Shown here: piece by piece, positions 1 through 6,377 of the stretch
Layout of the letters: every line of letters begins with the position of its first letter
Numbering within the stretch: position 1 is the first letter of the stretch
Assembly (NCBI GenBank): GCA_031267005.1
Contig: JAIRZX010000075.1
Location: 1 to 16,522 of the forward strand
Direction: 5' to 3'
Source: Deltaproteobacteria bacterium
Lineage (GTDB): Bacteria; Desulfobacterota; Desulfarculia; Adiutricales; Adiutricaceae
DNA length: 16,522 nt
Program-made: the position numbers and the translations under genes
The notes under the pieces: model-generated
What the model was told of the DNA's origin: nothing
Database searches by the model: none
Seen by the model: the letters and a program-made list of their open reading frames with translations, nothing else

Positions 1-370
1 CCTTTTGCCTCAGCGTCGTCTCCGTCGCTAGGGATGCGGCCTGAAAGCCAGCGCCTTGAGGCCCGCCTGGCCAAGGGCCTGGCCGGGCGGGAGGCACCGG
101 AAACGGGGCTCCCGTTGCACAGCCGAATCCAGAGCAAGATGCCGTCGAGTATCGTCTTTGGCTTCAGCGTCGTCTCCGTCGCCAGGGATGCGGCCTGAAA
201 GCCAGCGCCTTGGGACCCGCTCGGCCAAGGGCCTGGGCCGGGCGGGAGGCCTCGGAAACGGGGATCCCGTTGCACAGCTGAATTCAGAGCAAGATGCCGT
301 CGAGTATCGTATTTTGCCTCAGCGTCACTTCCGTCGCCTTGGCTGGGTCCTGAAAGCCAGCAGCTTTTCC
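1..370. repeat. Tandem direct repeat, period about 154-155 bp (two copies plus a partial third)
   Basis: The block containing 'cagcgtcgtctccgtcg', 'gcggcctgaaagccagcgcc' and 'gagcaagatgccgtcgagta' occurs at 1-154 and again at 155-309 with few differences. A third copy starts at about 310 and fades by about 370. Aligning the 'cagcgtc' landmark gives offsets of 154 and 155. The first copy is cut by the window edge, so more copies may lie outside. I see no convincing gene here: the two short open frames in this stretch merely read across the repeat. No spacers separate the copies, so this is not a CRISPR array. Function is unknown. Confidence 0.85.
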
Positions 371-590
371 ATCAAGAAACTTGACAGCACTTCACCCAGC
401 CATCGAATGCGGCAGTGATGATCAGCTGTCTCTACATGGTGGCCGAGCACTGGTAGATCGAATTGGGGGTTGCGGCGATTTCAAAAGGGGTGTTTCAGTG
501 ATCGATTGTTCGTAACGTCACGTAAATGCTTAATCTATAAGGGTTTCCAAATCACTCCCTAAAATTTTGTTGTACGATTCTGACCCGCCC
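371..590. other. Gene-free stretch with an AT-rich patch
   Basis: No supportable coding region was found. From about 500 to 585 the sequence becomes clearly AT-rich (for example 'ctaaaattttgttgtacg'), unlike the rest of the window. One plus-strand frame at about 395-490 gives a short hydrophobic peptide broken by a TAG. It could be a decayed gene fragment, but I could not assign it to a family. No tRNA, intrinsic terminator or promoter could be called with confidence. The patch may mark a junction between the flagellar cluster and a different neighbour, which is inference only. Confidence 0.5.
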
Positions 591-677
591 CTTTGGAAGC
601 CCCTCGGCGGAGATCCTCCTTTGAAGGGCCCTCGGGGAAGACCGGTCCCTTCGAAGGGCGCCGGGGGGAAAGCGGAA
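591..677. repeat. Degenerate tandem repeat, about 28-30 bp, three units, downstream of flgE
   Basis: Three units start at about 591, 619 and 649, each with a 'cttTgaaggg..ctcgggg'-like core. The third contains the perfect palindrome cccttcgaaggg. They lie just beyond the flgE stop on the side where its transcript would end. No T-tract follows on the minus strand, so a classic intrinsic terminator is not supported, although the palindromic core could form a small stem. Confidence 0.5.
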
Positions 678-707
678 GGAGGTCAGGCCTCTTAAGGCCG
701 CCAGGCG

Positions 708-3700
708 CTACCGCTTCATCTCAATGACCTCGGCAAGCATGGTGTCGGTGGTGGTGACCACCTTGGAGTTCGCCTGGAAGCCCCTCTGGGTCACTATCAT
801 GTTCACTATCTCGTCGGCCAGATCAGTGTTGGACTGCTCCAGGAAGTTCGCGCGGATTGTTCCCGTGCCGCCGTAGCCGGGGGGGTTTATGACCCCTGTC
901 CCCGACCAGCGCGTCTCCATGTAGACGTTGTCTCCGAGCTTGGCCAGGCCCCAGGGGTTCAGGAAGCGGGTGAGGCCTATCTGGTAGAGCGGCTGGTGGC
1001 GTCCGTTGGTGTAGATGCCCGTCAATATCCCGTCCGCACCTATGGAGATGCGCTGCAGGGATCCCGGCGGGTACCCGTCCTGGCTGGAGAAGATGTTCAA
1101 GGACTTGGTGGCGTACTGGGTCGTGCTCTGTTCGTCCAGGACCCAACGCTGCTGGTACGGGTCGTCCGGGTCGCCGGGGTTCGTGTAGCGGGCGCCCATG
1201 TCCAAGGCTATGTGCTGGATGATCGTGGGCAGCCCTTCGGGATACGGCGGGTGCATGGCCATTGACGCCGACTGCACGAAAGCGACGTCGAAGTCGAAGT
1301 AGCCCTCTTCGTTCGGAACGAGGTTCGTCCAGCCGAGCTCTTCGGATTGCGCCGTGACCGAAAGGGTGTCGCCGACCGAGAACCTCATCGGCGTGCCGCC
1401 CTTGTGGAAGCTCACGGAGAGCCCCGAACCGAAGGTGTAGGGTCCGGTCCAGTTCTTGTCGTAGACGGGAATGGTGCCGGAGTTGCCCGCGTCGTCGGTC
1501 CAGGTGAATCCTGACACCGGGGGGAGCGAGCTCAGGTTGCCCATCCACTCGATATTGTACTGGCGCTGGGTTGCGACCAGGGTCCCGGTCGTCGCCGAAA
1601 AGGCCGGGGAGCCGGTGTAGTAGCCTCCGAAGGTGTAGTGGTTCATCGAGGACGCGGTTATGTAATTTGAGGCCGATATCGAGGCTGAGCCGGAGGTGAG
1701 GACGGAGCGGGCCGTCTTCGACATGTCGATGTTCTGGGCCTCTATGTCCTTTATGAGCCCGCCGTGGCGGTCCTCACCGTCCGCGGTGAAGGTGATCTTC
1801 CCTTTCTGTATGAGCCCCGCGAAACTCGACCCGTTCATCACTACGGAGTTGTTCAGGTCTTTCCTCGCGTCCTCGGTGGGGTCGCAGGTGATGATGTAGT
1901 CCCAGACGTTCTCCATGTACGGGTTCGGCTGGTAGTAGACCATGAGCGTATGGGCGGTCCCGAGCGAGTCGTAGATGGTCCAGGGGTTCGCGTGCGTGTA
2001 GTTTTCCGGGTCTATGGGGGACTCCAGATCCGTCCCGTCCCAGGCCCCCGCGAAGCCCATGCCCTCCAGCTGCCACGGCGGGAAAAGGCCCATGACGGCG
2101 TTCATCGCCGAGGTGAAAAGGAATTCGTACACCTTGTCGAAGGCGGCCTGGCCGGCGTTCTTGGCGGCCAGCTCCGCCGCCGCCTTGGCCGCCTTGTCGG
2201 CCGTCGCGAGCTCCGCCGCGGTGGCCGGCTGCTCCTTGTAAAAGTACGGGGCGGATGTTGGGGGAGGCAGGATTTCGTCAAAACCCAGGTTAGTCATCTC
2301 CGTACGGTACGCCGCGTCGTACGCGGCCCGCATCACAGGGTCGCCGGCCGTGGACGGGAAGCCGGTGAATGGCCCGACGGCCGATCTGGCCGAAGTCGTG
2401 GCGTGGGCGTTCGCGGCAGCCAGCTGGGCCGGGTTGGGCGTGAAGCTCTTGAACGGCGTCAACGCGGAATGAAGCGTCAGCCGCGACGTCGAGTTCGCCG
2501 GGAAAGAGGCTTCGTAAGCCGCGATGTAGGCGTCGTCCCTGTCCTTGTCCCCGGTGGGATAGGTTCCGTAGTTGGTGATGGGCGGCGTAACATTGTTCGC
2601 AGCGGCCTCGCCAACCGCTACGGCGGCGGCGTAATCGGCGGCGTTGGGCACCCTGTCGGAATAGGCGGTTGTAACTACGTTCCCCGTAGGCCCGGCGTAG
2701 CCAGGATCCAGCGTCATGCCCGCCATGGCCAGGGATTTAGCGTAAGCGGCTGCGTAGGCCAGATCGGCTACCTTGTCGACTGCCCCGGCAGGGCTCGGAT
2801 ATGCCGTGTATGCCGCGTTTACCGATTTTGCGGCCGCTAGCCCGGCGGCGTGGGCCGCGGCGCTGCTCACGAAAAACTGGGCCAGCGTCGGCGCGTCAGG
2901 TGGGAGGGCGCCAGGGGCTACGACGTAGGTTCCCAGAGGCAGAACTCCCTCAATCGATTCGGCGAACGCCTTCAGGTAAGCGATATCCGCCGCGGGGTTG
3001 GTGGATACTGGTCCCGACGGGAACGCGGCGTATGAGGTGTCGACCAGCTTCGCGGCGGCGAGGCCCAACGCCGCGGCGGCCAAGTACTCGGTGGAGGTAG
3101 GGGCCAGCGGCGGGATCGTGGCTATCGCGGTCGTGGGAATCGTGGCTGCCCATGCCGGGGCAAGCTCTGTCGATGCCGACATGCTGTTAAGGAAGGACGC
3201 CAGGTAAGCCAGATTCATCGAAGCGGGATAGGCGGGATCCGTAGGATCGTAAACGGAGAAGCCTGTGGAACCCGGATCCGCGGCGGTCAACGCCGCTGTG
3301 TGGGCCGCGGCGAAATCAGCTGCAGCGCTGAAGGCCGGGAGAGTCGTCTGGATGGCGAAGGCCGAACTCAGCTTGTGTCCGGCGGCTTCAAGCGTCAGGG
3401 CGTATTGGGCGGCGGAAACGAGAGTCGCGATGCCGGGGTATCCGGGGTACGCGGTGTTCCACGCCGTAGCCGACGCCGTGGCGGCCGCAGTGGCGGCGGC
3501 CAGTTCGGCGGGTGTGGTCGGCACCGCCGTGAAGGTGGCTACCGGCCTCACGTAGCCGATGCTTTCCAGGGAGTGGGTGTAAGCTGATGCGTATTCGGCG
3601 TCGCCAGGGGCGAAACCGGTGGTGTACCCTCCGTAGCCCGGGACCGCAGCAACCGCGGAAGCCATGCCGGCGGTGACCGCCTGGGCGACGTCGGCCGCGG

Positions 3701-4694
3701 TGGCGGTTGAGAAACCCGTCTTCCTGATGAAGGTGCCGGGATTGGCCGGATCCGCCTCGAAGCCGTTCAGGTCCATCCAGTTGACGTAGGCCGAGTTGTA
3801 CGCCGAGGCCCACATGGGCGGGGTGGAAGCGGCGCGGTAGGACGGGTTTGTTATCGTCAAAGCCGCCCACGCCGCCGCGCTCGCCGAACTCTGGGCGGCC
3901 GCGAGATCGGTCGCGCTGGGATTGACCCTCCTCACGTAAGTGCCGGGGTTCAGCGGGTCAACTATGAACCCCTGGGCCGAAAGGAACTTCAGGTAGGCGT
4001 TTGTGTAGGCGGAGTTGGCGGCTAGGTACGCGGACGAGTCCGCCGATGCCGTGTTGAACACCGCGTTCGCGGCCGAAACGCGCGCGGACTCGGCCGGCCC
4101 CCTGGCGAACTGGTCGGCGTAGAGCTCGGCGAACCCGGCGGAACTGTAGATGTAGGCGGAGTTGTCGTCGGCGTTGAGGTTCACGACGACCTTGATTTGG
4201 GAGGTCTCTACCGGCGGGGCGTTCAGGACTATGACCTTCACGTCGGTCGGCACGCCGATTTTCACCGGATCCGCCCCGGGCTTAGGTATCGACATCTCCC
4301 AGCCCTGGAGCACGTAGCCGGCCGGTGTCTCCAGGAGCCCGTCCTTGTCCAGGGTGAAGTTCCCGGCGCGGGTGTACACGAGATCGCCGGTTATCCTGTC
4401 GCGGACCTGGAAGAAACCCTCCCCCGCTATCGCCATGTCGGTGTCCTGGGCTGAGTTTATGAACGCGCCCTGGGTGAACATCTGCTGGACGGAGGAGATC
4501 TTGACCCCGCGCCCTATCTGCTGGATGCGGCCGTTGGACAAATAGTCCTGGCTGATGAGGTCCTCGAAGTTGGCCCTCGCCGCCTTGAAGCCCACGGTGT
4601 TCACGTTGGCTATGTTGTTGCTTATGACCTGCATGCCGGTCGAGAGAGCCGAAAGGCCGGTGACGGCCGCGTACATCGCAGCAGATATGCTCAT
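708..4694 (-). CDS. flgE: Flagellar hook protein FlgE, giant form with repeat insert
   Basis: This is the subunit of the flagellar hook, the curved universal joint outside the outer membrane, exported by the flagellar type III system. The N-terminus (about 1-72) has the rod/hook signature SNNIANVNTVGFK at 25-37. Residues 76-175 are normal D1. The C-terminus (about 1285-1328) has the FlgE/FlgG-type coiled region with IVTQRGFQANS at 1300-1310. The D2 (FlaE-type) domain resumes at about 890 with NPWTIYDSLGTAHTL. Between VNLNA (171-175) and that point sits an insert of about 700 residues, with ten Ala/Tyr-rich repeats at about 200-880. Many hook proteins have about 400-860 residues, so 1328 is very large. 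The ATG start has GGAG seven bases upstream. It lies 281 bp after flgD in the same direction, so the two are probably cotranscribed. One open frame runs throughout, with no sign of frameshift. Only one cysteine (937) was noticed. Confidence 0.97.
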   Translation of the reverse strand: MSISAAMYAAVTGLSALSTGMQVISNNIANVNTVGFKAARANFEDLISQDYLSNGRIQQIGRGVKISSVQQMFTQGAFINSAQDTDMAIAGEGFFQVRDRITGDLVYTRAGNFTLDKDGLLETPAGYVLQGWEMSIPKPGADPVKIGVPTDVKVIVLNAPPVETSQIKVVVNLNADDNSAYIYSSAGFAELYADQFARGPAESARVSAANAVFNTASADSSAYLAANSAYTNAYLKFLSAQGFIVDPLNPGTYVRRVNPSATDLAAAQSSASAAAWAALTITNPSYRAASTPPMWASAYNSAYVNWMDLNGFEADPANPGTFIRKTGFSTATAADVAQAVTAGMASAVAAVPGYGGYTTGFAPGDAEYASAYTHSLESIGYVRPVATFTAVPTTPAELAAATAAATASATAWNTAYPGYPGIATLVSAAQYALTLEAAGHKLSSAFAIQTTLPAFSAAADFAAAHTAALTAADPGSTGFSVYDPTDPAYPASMNLAYLASFLNSMSASTELAPAWAATIPTTAIATIPPLAPTSTEYLAAAALGLAAAKLVDTSYAAFPSGPVSTNPAADIAYLKAFAESIEGVLPLGTYVVAPGALPPDAPTLAQFFVSSAAAHAAGLAAAKSVNAAYTAYPSPAGAVDKVADLAYAAAYAKSLAMAGMTLDPGYAGPTGNVVTTAYSDRVPNAADYAAAVAVGEAAANNVTPPITNYGTYPTGDKDRDDAYIAAYEASFPANSTSRLTLHSALTPFKSFTPNPAQLAAANAHATTSARSAVGPFTGFPSTAGDPVMRAAYDAAYRTEMTNLGFDEILPPPTSAPYFYKEQPATAAELATADKAAKAAAELAAKNAGQAAFDKVYEFLFTSAMNAVMGLFPPWQLEGMGFAGAWDGTDLESPIDPENYTHANPWTIYDSLGTAHTLMVYYQPNPYMENVWDYIITCDPTEDARKDLNNSVVMNGSSFAGLIQKGKITFTADGEDRHGGLIKDIEAQNIDMSKTARSVLTSGSASISASNYITASSMNHYTFGGYYTGSPAFSATTGTLVATQRQYNIEWMGNLSSLPPVSGFTWTDDAGNSGTIPVYDKNWTGPYTFGSGLSVSFHKGGTPMRFSVGDTLSVTAQSEELGWTNLVPNEEGYFDFDVAFVQSASMAMHPPYPEGLPTIIQHIALDMGARYTNPGDPDDPYQQRWVLDEQSTTQYATKSLNIFSSQDGYPPGSLQRISIGADGILTGIYTNGRHQPLYQIGLTRFLNPWGLAKLGDNVYMETRWSGTGVINPPGYGGTGTIRANFLEQSNTDLADEIVNMIVTQRGFQANSKVVTTTDTMLAEVIEMKR
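2055..4097 (-). repeat. Ten degenerate Ala/Tyr-rich protein repeats inside FlgE
   Basis: Covers FlgE residues about 200-880. Each unit has an Ala-rich helix (LAAAxAxAxA type), then a loop often holding Y-x-x-Y/F-P, then a second helix with an A-Y-x-x-A-Y/F core, and often a G-F/Y...P..PGT..xx tail. The landmark Tyr falls at 230, 299, 368, 431, 497, 573, 647, 723, 792 and 856, giving spacings of 69, 69, 63, 66, 76, 74, 76, 69 and 64. Units are diverged in sequence, so the array is old or has been selected for shape rather than sequence. In the stretch checked by eye (residues 686-710), codons ending in A or T (GTA, GTT, GCT, AAT) are commoner than in the flanking core. The likely structure is a chain of helical hairpins displayed on the hook surface, which is inference. 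Confidence 0.85.
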
Positions 4695-4777
4695 CGTTCC
4701 ACTCCGTGTTCCCCGCGCCCGTCCGCCTTTCGGGCGGCGGGCGCCGTTTCTTCCGTCTCGGCCTCCCCGCTCGGGAG

Positions 4778-4801
4778 GCCCGTCGCTTACGGGCTCTTTT
4801 T
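4778..4801 (+). terminator. Possible intrinsic terminator facing against the flgD-flgE direction
   Basis: On the plus strand, gcccgt (4778-4783) pairs with acgggc (4789-4794) across a 5-base loop, followed by 'tcttttt'. A second stem (4760-4767 with 4773-4780) and a bulged stem (4715-4744) lie just to its left. No plus-strand gene ends here, so if active it would stop antisense transcription. The stem is only 6 bp and hairpins are common in such GC-rich spacers, so confidence is low. Confidence 0.3.
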
Positions 4802-4860
4802 CAGCTTTCTTGCTATTTCTTTCCGGGCCTCCGGGTCCCGGAAAGGGCCCGTCGGTTCTT

Positions 4861-4979
4861 GACCTGAAGGTTCAGGACCCGGCGGTTCGGGACCTGAAGG
4901 TTCAGGACCCGGAGGTTCGGGACCCGGAGGTTCGGGACTCGGAGGTCCATGCCCGGAGGTTCAGGACCCGGAGGTTCAG
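4861..4979. repeat. 15-bp minisatellite in the flgD-flgE gap (eight units)
   Basis: Eight head-to-tail units of 'gacccggaggttcag/cgg' type start at 4861, 4876, 4891, 4906, 4921, 4936, 4951 (14 bp) and 4965. Units alternate between tgaaggttcag and cggaggttcgg versions. The last unit contains the flgD stop codon (4976-4978), so the array grows directly out of the gene's 3' end. On the plus strand it makes a run of pentapeptides (DPEVR-like) inside an open frame that I regard as an artefact. Confidence 0.9.
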
Positions 4980-5725
4980 GCCTCGCCGTCGGCGGCCGCC
5001 TTAACCGCTTCCGCAGTGCCGGCCTGGAGGATCTCCATCACTTGGCTGAGCGACATCTGGGCGTAGCCCACGTGCACGATAGGCTGGCCGTACTCGTCGA
5101 AGGAAACCGAGGAGACCCTGCCCGAAATCTCCGGCAGCACCCCGTCCGTCAAGGTCTCCCCCGACCCGTTCGTGGCGGTCACCTGGAACTGGTAGACCCC
5201 GTCCTGCACCGTGGCCCCCGTGGAGTCCTTGCCGTCCCACTCGAAAGCGTAGGTCCCCGCCTGGGTCATGCCCCAGTCGTACATCCTGATTTGGTTGCCC
5301 TTGGCGTCGACCACGTAGAGCTGGATCTTCGCGTTCTCCGAGAGCTCCAGCTTCACGTCGGTGTCCAGCTCGCCGTTCGTGACCGACAGGAGGTTGGACT
5401 GGGCCTTCACTTCCTTGCCGATGAGCGACAGCGTCTGGAACTGGTTCTGCGCCTGTATGTAGCCGCCCATGGTGGTCACGTTGGTGTTGAGGTTGGTCAA
5501 CTGCTCCAGCTGGGAATACTGCGCCAGCTGGGCGGTCATCTCCGTGTCCTCCATGGGGTTGAAGGGGTCCTGGTTCTGGAGCTGGGTCAGCAGGAGCGTC
5601 AGGAACGCGTCCTTCCCGAGCTGCCTTTCCGAGCCGTCCGTGACGGGCACGGTCTCTGCGGTCCACGCCTCCAGGGGGGTCGTCCTTGCCGGGGGCGGGT
5701 TGTCGGCTGAGTATATCTGGACCAT
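4976..5725 (-). CDS. flgD: Hook cap / hook assembly scaffold protein FlgD
   Basis: FlgD caps the growing hook and allows FlgE to polymerise at its tip; it is later replaced by FlgK. The 249-residue product has the conserved N-terminal FlgD region with LLLTQLQNQDP at 44-54 and QLAQYSQLEQL at 66-76. A C-terminal Ig/Tudor-like module follows, with FEWDGKDSTG at 161-170 and DGVYQFQV at 175-182. Length is normal for the family. The frame stays open 27 codons further upstream, but the ATG at 5725-5723 is chosen because AAGGAG lies 8 bases before it and the protein then begins MVQIYSAD, a normal FlgD start. It is followed by flgE after a 281-bp gap that holds a 15-bp repeat array. A sigma-54-like promoter lies about 75 bp upstream. 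Confidence 0.95.
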   Translation of the reverse strand: MVQIYSADNPPPARTTPLEAWTAETVPVTDGSERQLGKDAFLTLLLTQLQNQDPFNPMEDTEMTAQLAQYSQLEQLTNLNTNVTTMGGYIQAQNQFQTLSLIGKEVKAQSNLLSVTNGELDTDVKLELSENAKIQLYVVDAKGNQIRMYDWGMTQAGTYAFEWDGKDSTGATVQDGVYQFQVTATNGSGETLTDGVLPEISGRVSSVSFDEYGQPIVHVGYAQMSLSQVMEILQAGTAEAVKAAADGEA

Positions 5726-5801
5726 TCTCGCGTCTCCTTGCCGCTTCCGGAGCGGGCATCCTGGCCGCCCGTTCCGGGCCCGCGGCCTCGCGTCAGGATA
5801 T

Positions 5802-5817
5802 TGCAAAATTCAGACCA
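5802..5817 (-). promoter_or_regulatory. Sigma-54-like promoter for flgD-flgE
   Basis: The minus strand reads TGGTCT-GAATT-TTGCA, with the GG and GC doublets at the exact spacing of the -24/-12 consensus (TGGCAC-N5-TTGCW). It departs from the consensus at three positions of the -24 half. Transcription would begin near 5790, leaving a leader of about 65 bases before the flgD start. The position, just downstream of the fliK terminator, fits an independent flgD-flgE unit. Confidence 0.45.
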
Positions 5818-6224
5818 GCGGCGGGCGCGGACAATGTTTCCGGGCGGGGAGTCCCGCTAGCCCCAGCTGAATATTTCGCTTTCAAAGGGCTTGAGGGATT
5901 CGTCGGTCGGGACATTACAGTCGACGGCGTGCCGGTAAAGCCCATGCCGAAATATTCCGGATCGCGCGGCCCGGATGCGGGCGCCGGTTCGCGGGTAACG
6001 GTCTCGCCTAAAGCCGACGCGGGCCGTCCGCCGGGCGGACTCGTCCAAGCAAAAATCAGGCGCGGCCTTGACGGCGGCATTACCCGGTCTGGCCTAAAGA
6101 CGGCACAGCCTAAACGCCTGCGGATTTCCGGCTGTCCAATGAAGGGGCGCGGCCTTAACTTTCGCGCGGCCCGGGCTGGCCGCCTGCGGGACGCGGCCCG
6201 GTCCCGGCAATCGGCCGAAGCCGG
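5818..6224. other. Gene-free spacer upstream of flgD with a 15-bp dyad
   Basis: Long frames are open on both strands here (5686-6411 plus, 5793-6350 minus), but neither looks like a protein. Both are Arg/Pro/Gly-rich with no domain, and the minus one crosses the fliK terminator. A perfect dyad GTCCGCC-G-GGCGGAC sits at 6026-6040, about 210 bp upstream of the sigma-54-like promoter. That is a plausible place for an enhancer-binding activator site, but a GC-rich palindrome this size can arise by chance here. Confidence 0.4.
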
Positions 6225-6278
6225 AAAAAAAGCGTCGGCAGGGCCTTCCCCTGTTCGAGGAAACTCCGCCGACGCTTT
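6225..6278 (-). terminator. Intrinsic terminator after fliK
   Basis: On the minus strand, AAAGCGTCGGC (6278-6268) pairs perfectly with GCCGACGCTTT (6239-6229), and the 3' arm runs straight into a run of seven T (6231-6225). The stem is 11 bp with a 28-base loop. It begins 99 bases after the fliK stop and points the right way to end the fliK transcript. The plus strand lacks a T-tract, so it is one-directional. Confidence 0.85.
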
Positions 6279-6377
6279 AGCCCGTTTAGGCCTGTCTCTA
6301 CCAAAGCTCCAGGAGAGCCTGGCGGACGGCCCCATGCCCTTGCCGGGCAAGCCGCGAGGGTTAGCCCCCCGCGAAGG

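Noticed and set aside
1..370. CRISPR array
   Set aside because: The 155-bp copies are contiguous with no unique spacers, and the unit is far too long.
394..490. Decayed transposase or membrane gene fragment
   Set aside because: A short hydrophobic peptide broken by a TAG can be read, but I could not match it to any family.
1884..1886. Cys937 of FlgE as a hook cross-link residue as in spirochaetes
   Set aside because: Spirochaete lysinoalanine cross-links need a defined Lys/Cys pair in a conserved setting; a single cysteine by itself is not evidence.
708..4694. FlgE length as a fusion or frameshift artefact
   Set aside because: A single frame is open throughout and both ends are proper FlgE; the repeats are too diverged to be a simple assembly duplication.
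4555..5004. Plus-strand frame with DPEVR-like pentapeptide repeats
   Set aside because: Its first part is antisense to flgE and the peptide repeats are just the 15-bp array translated.
5793..6350. Minus-strand frame of 185 codons between fliK and flgD
   Set aside because: It spans the fliK intrinsic terminator, has no recognisable motif and no good ribosome-binding site; the opposite strand is equally open.
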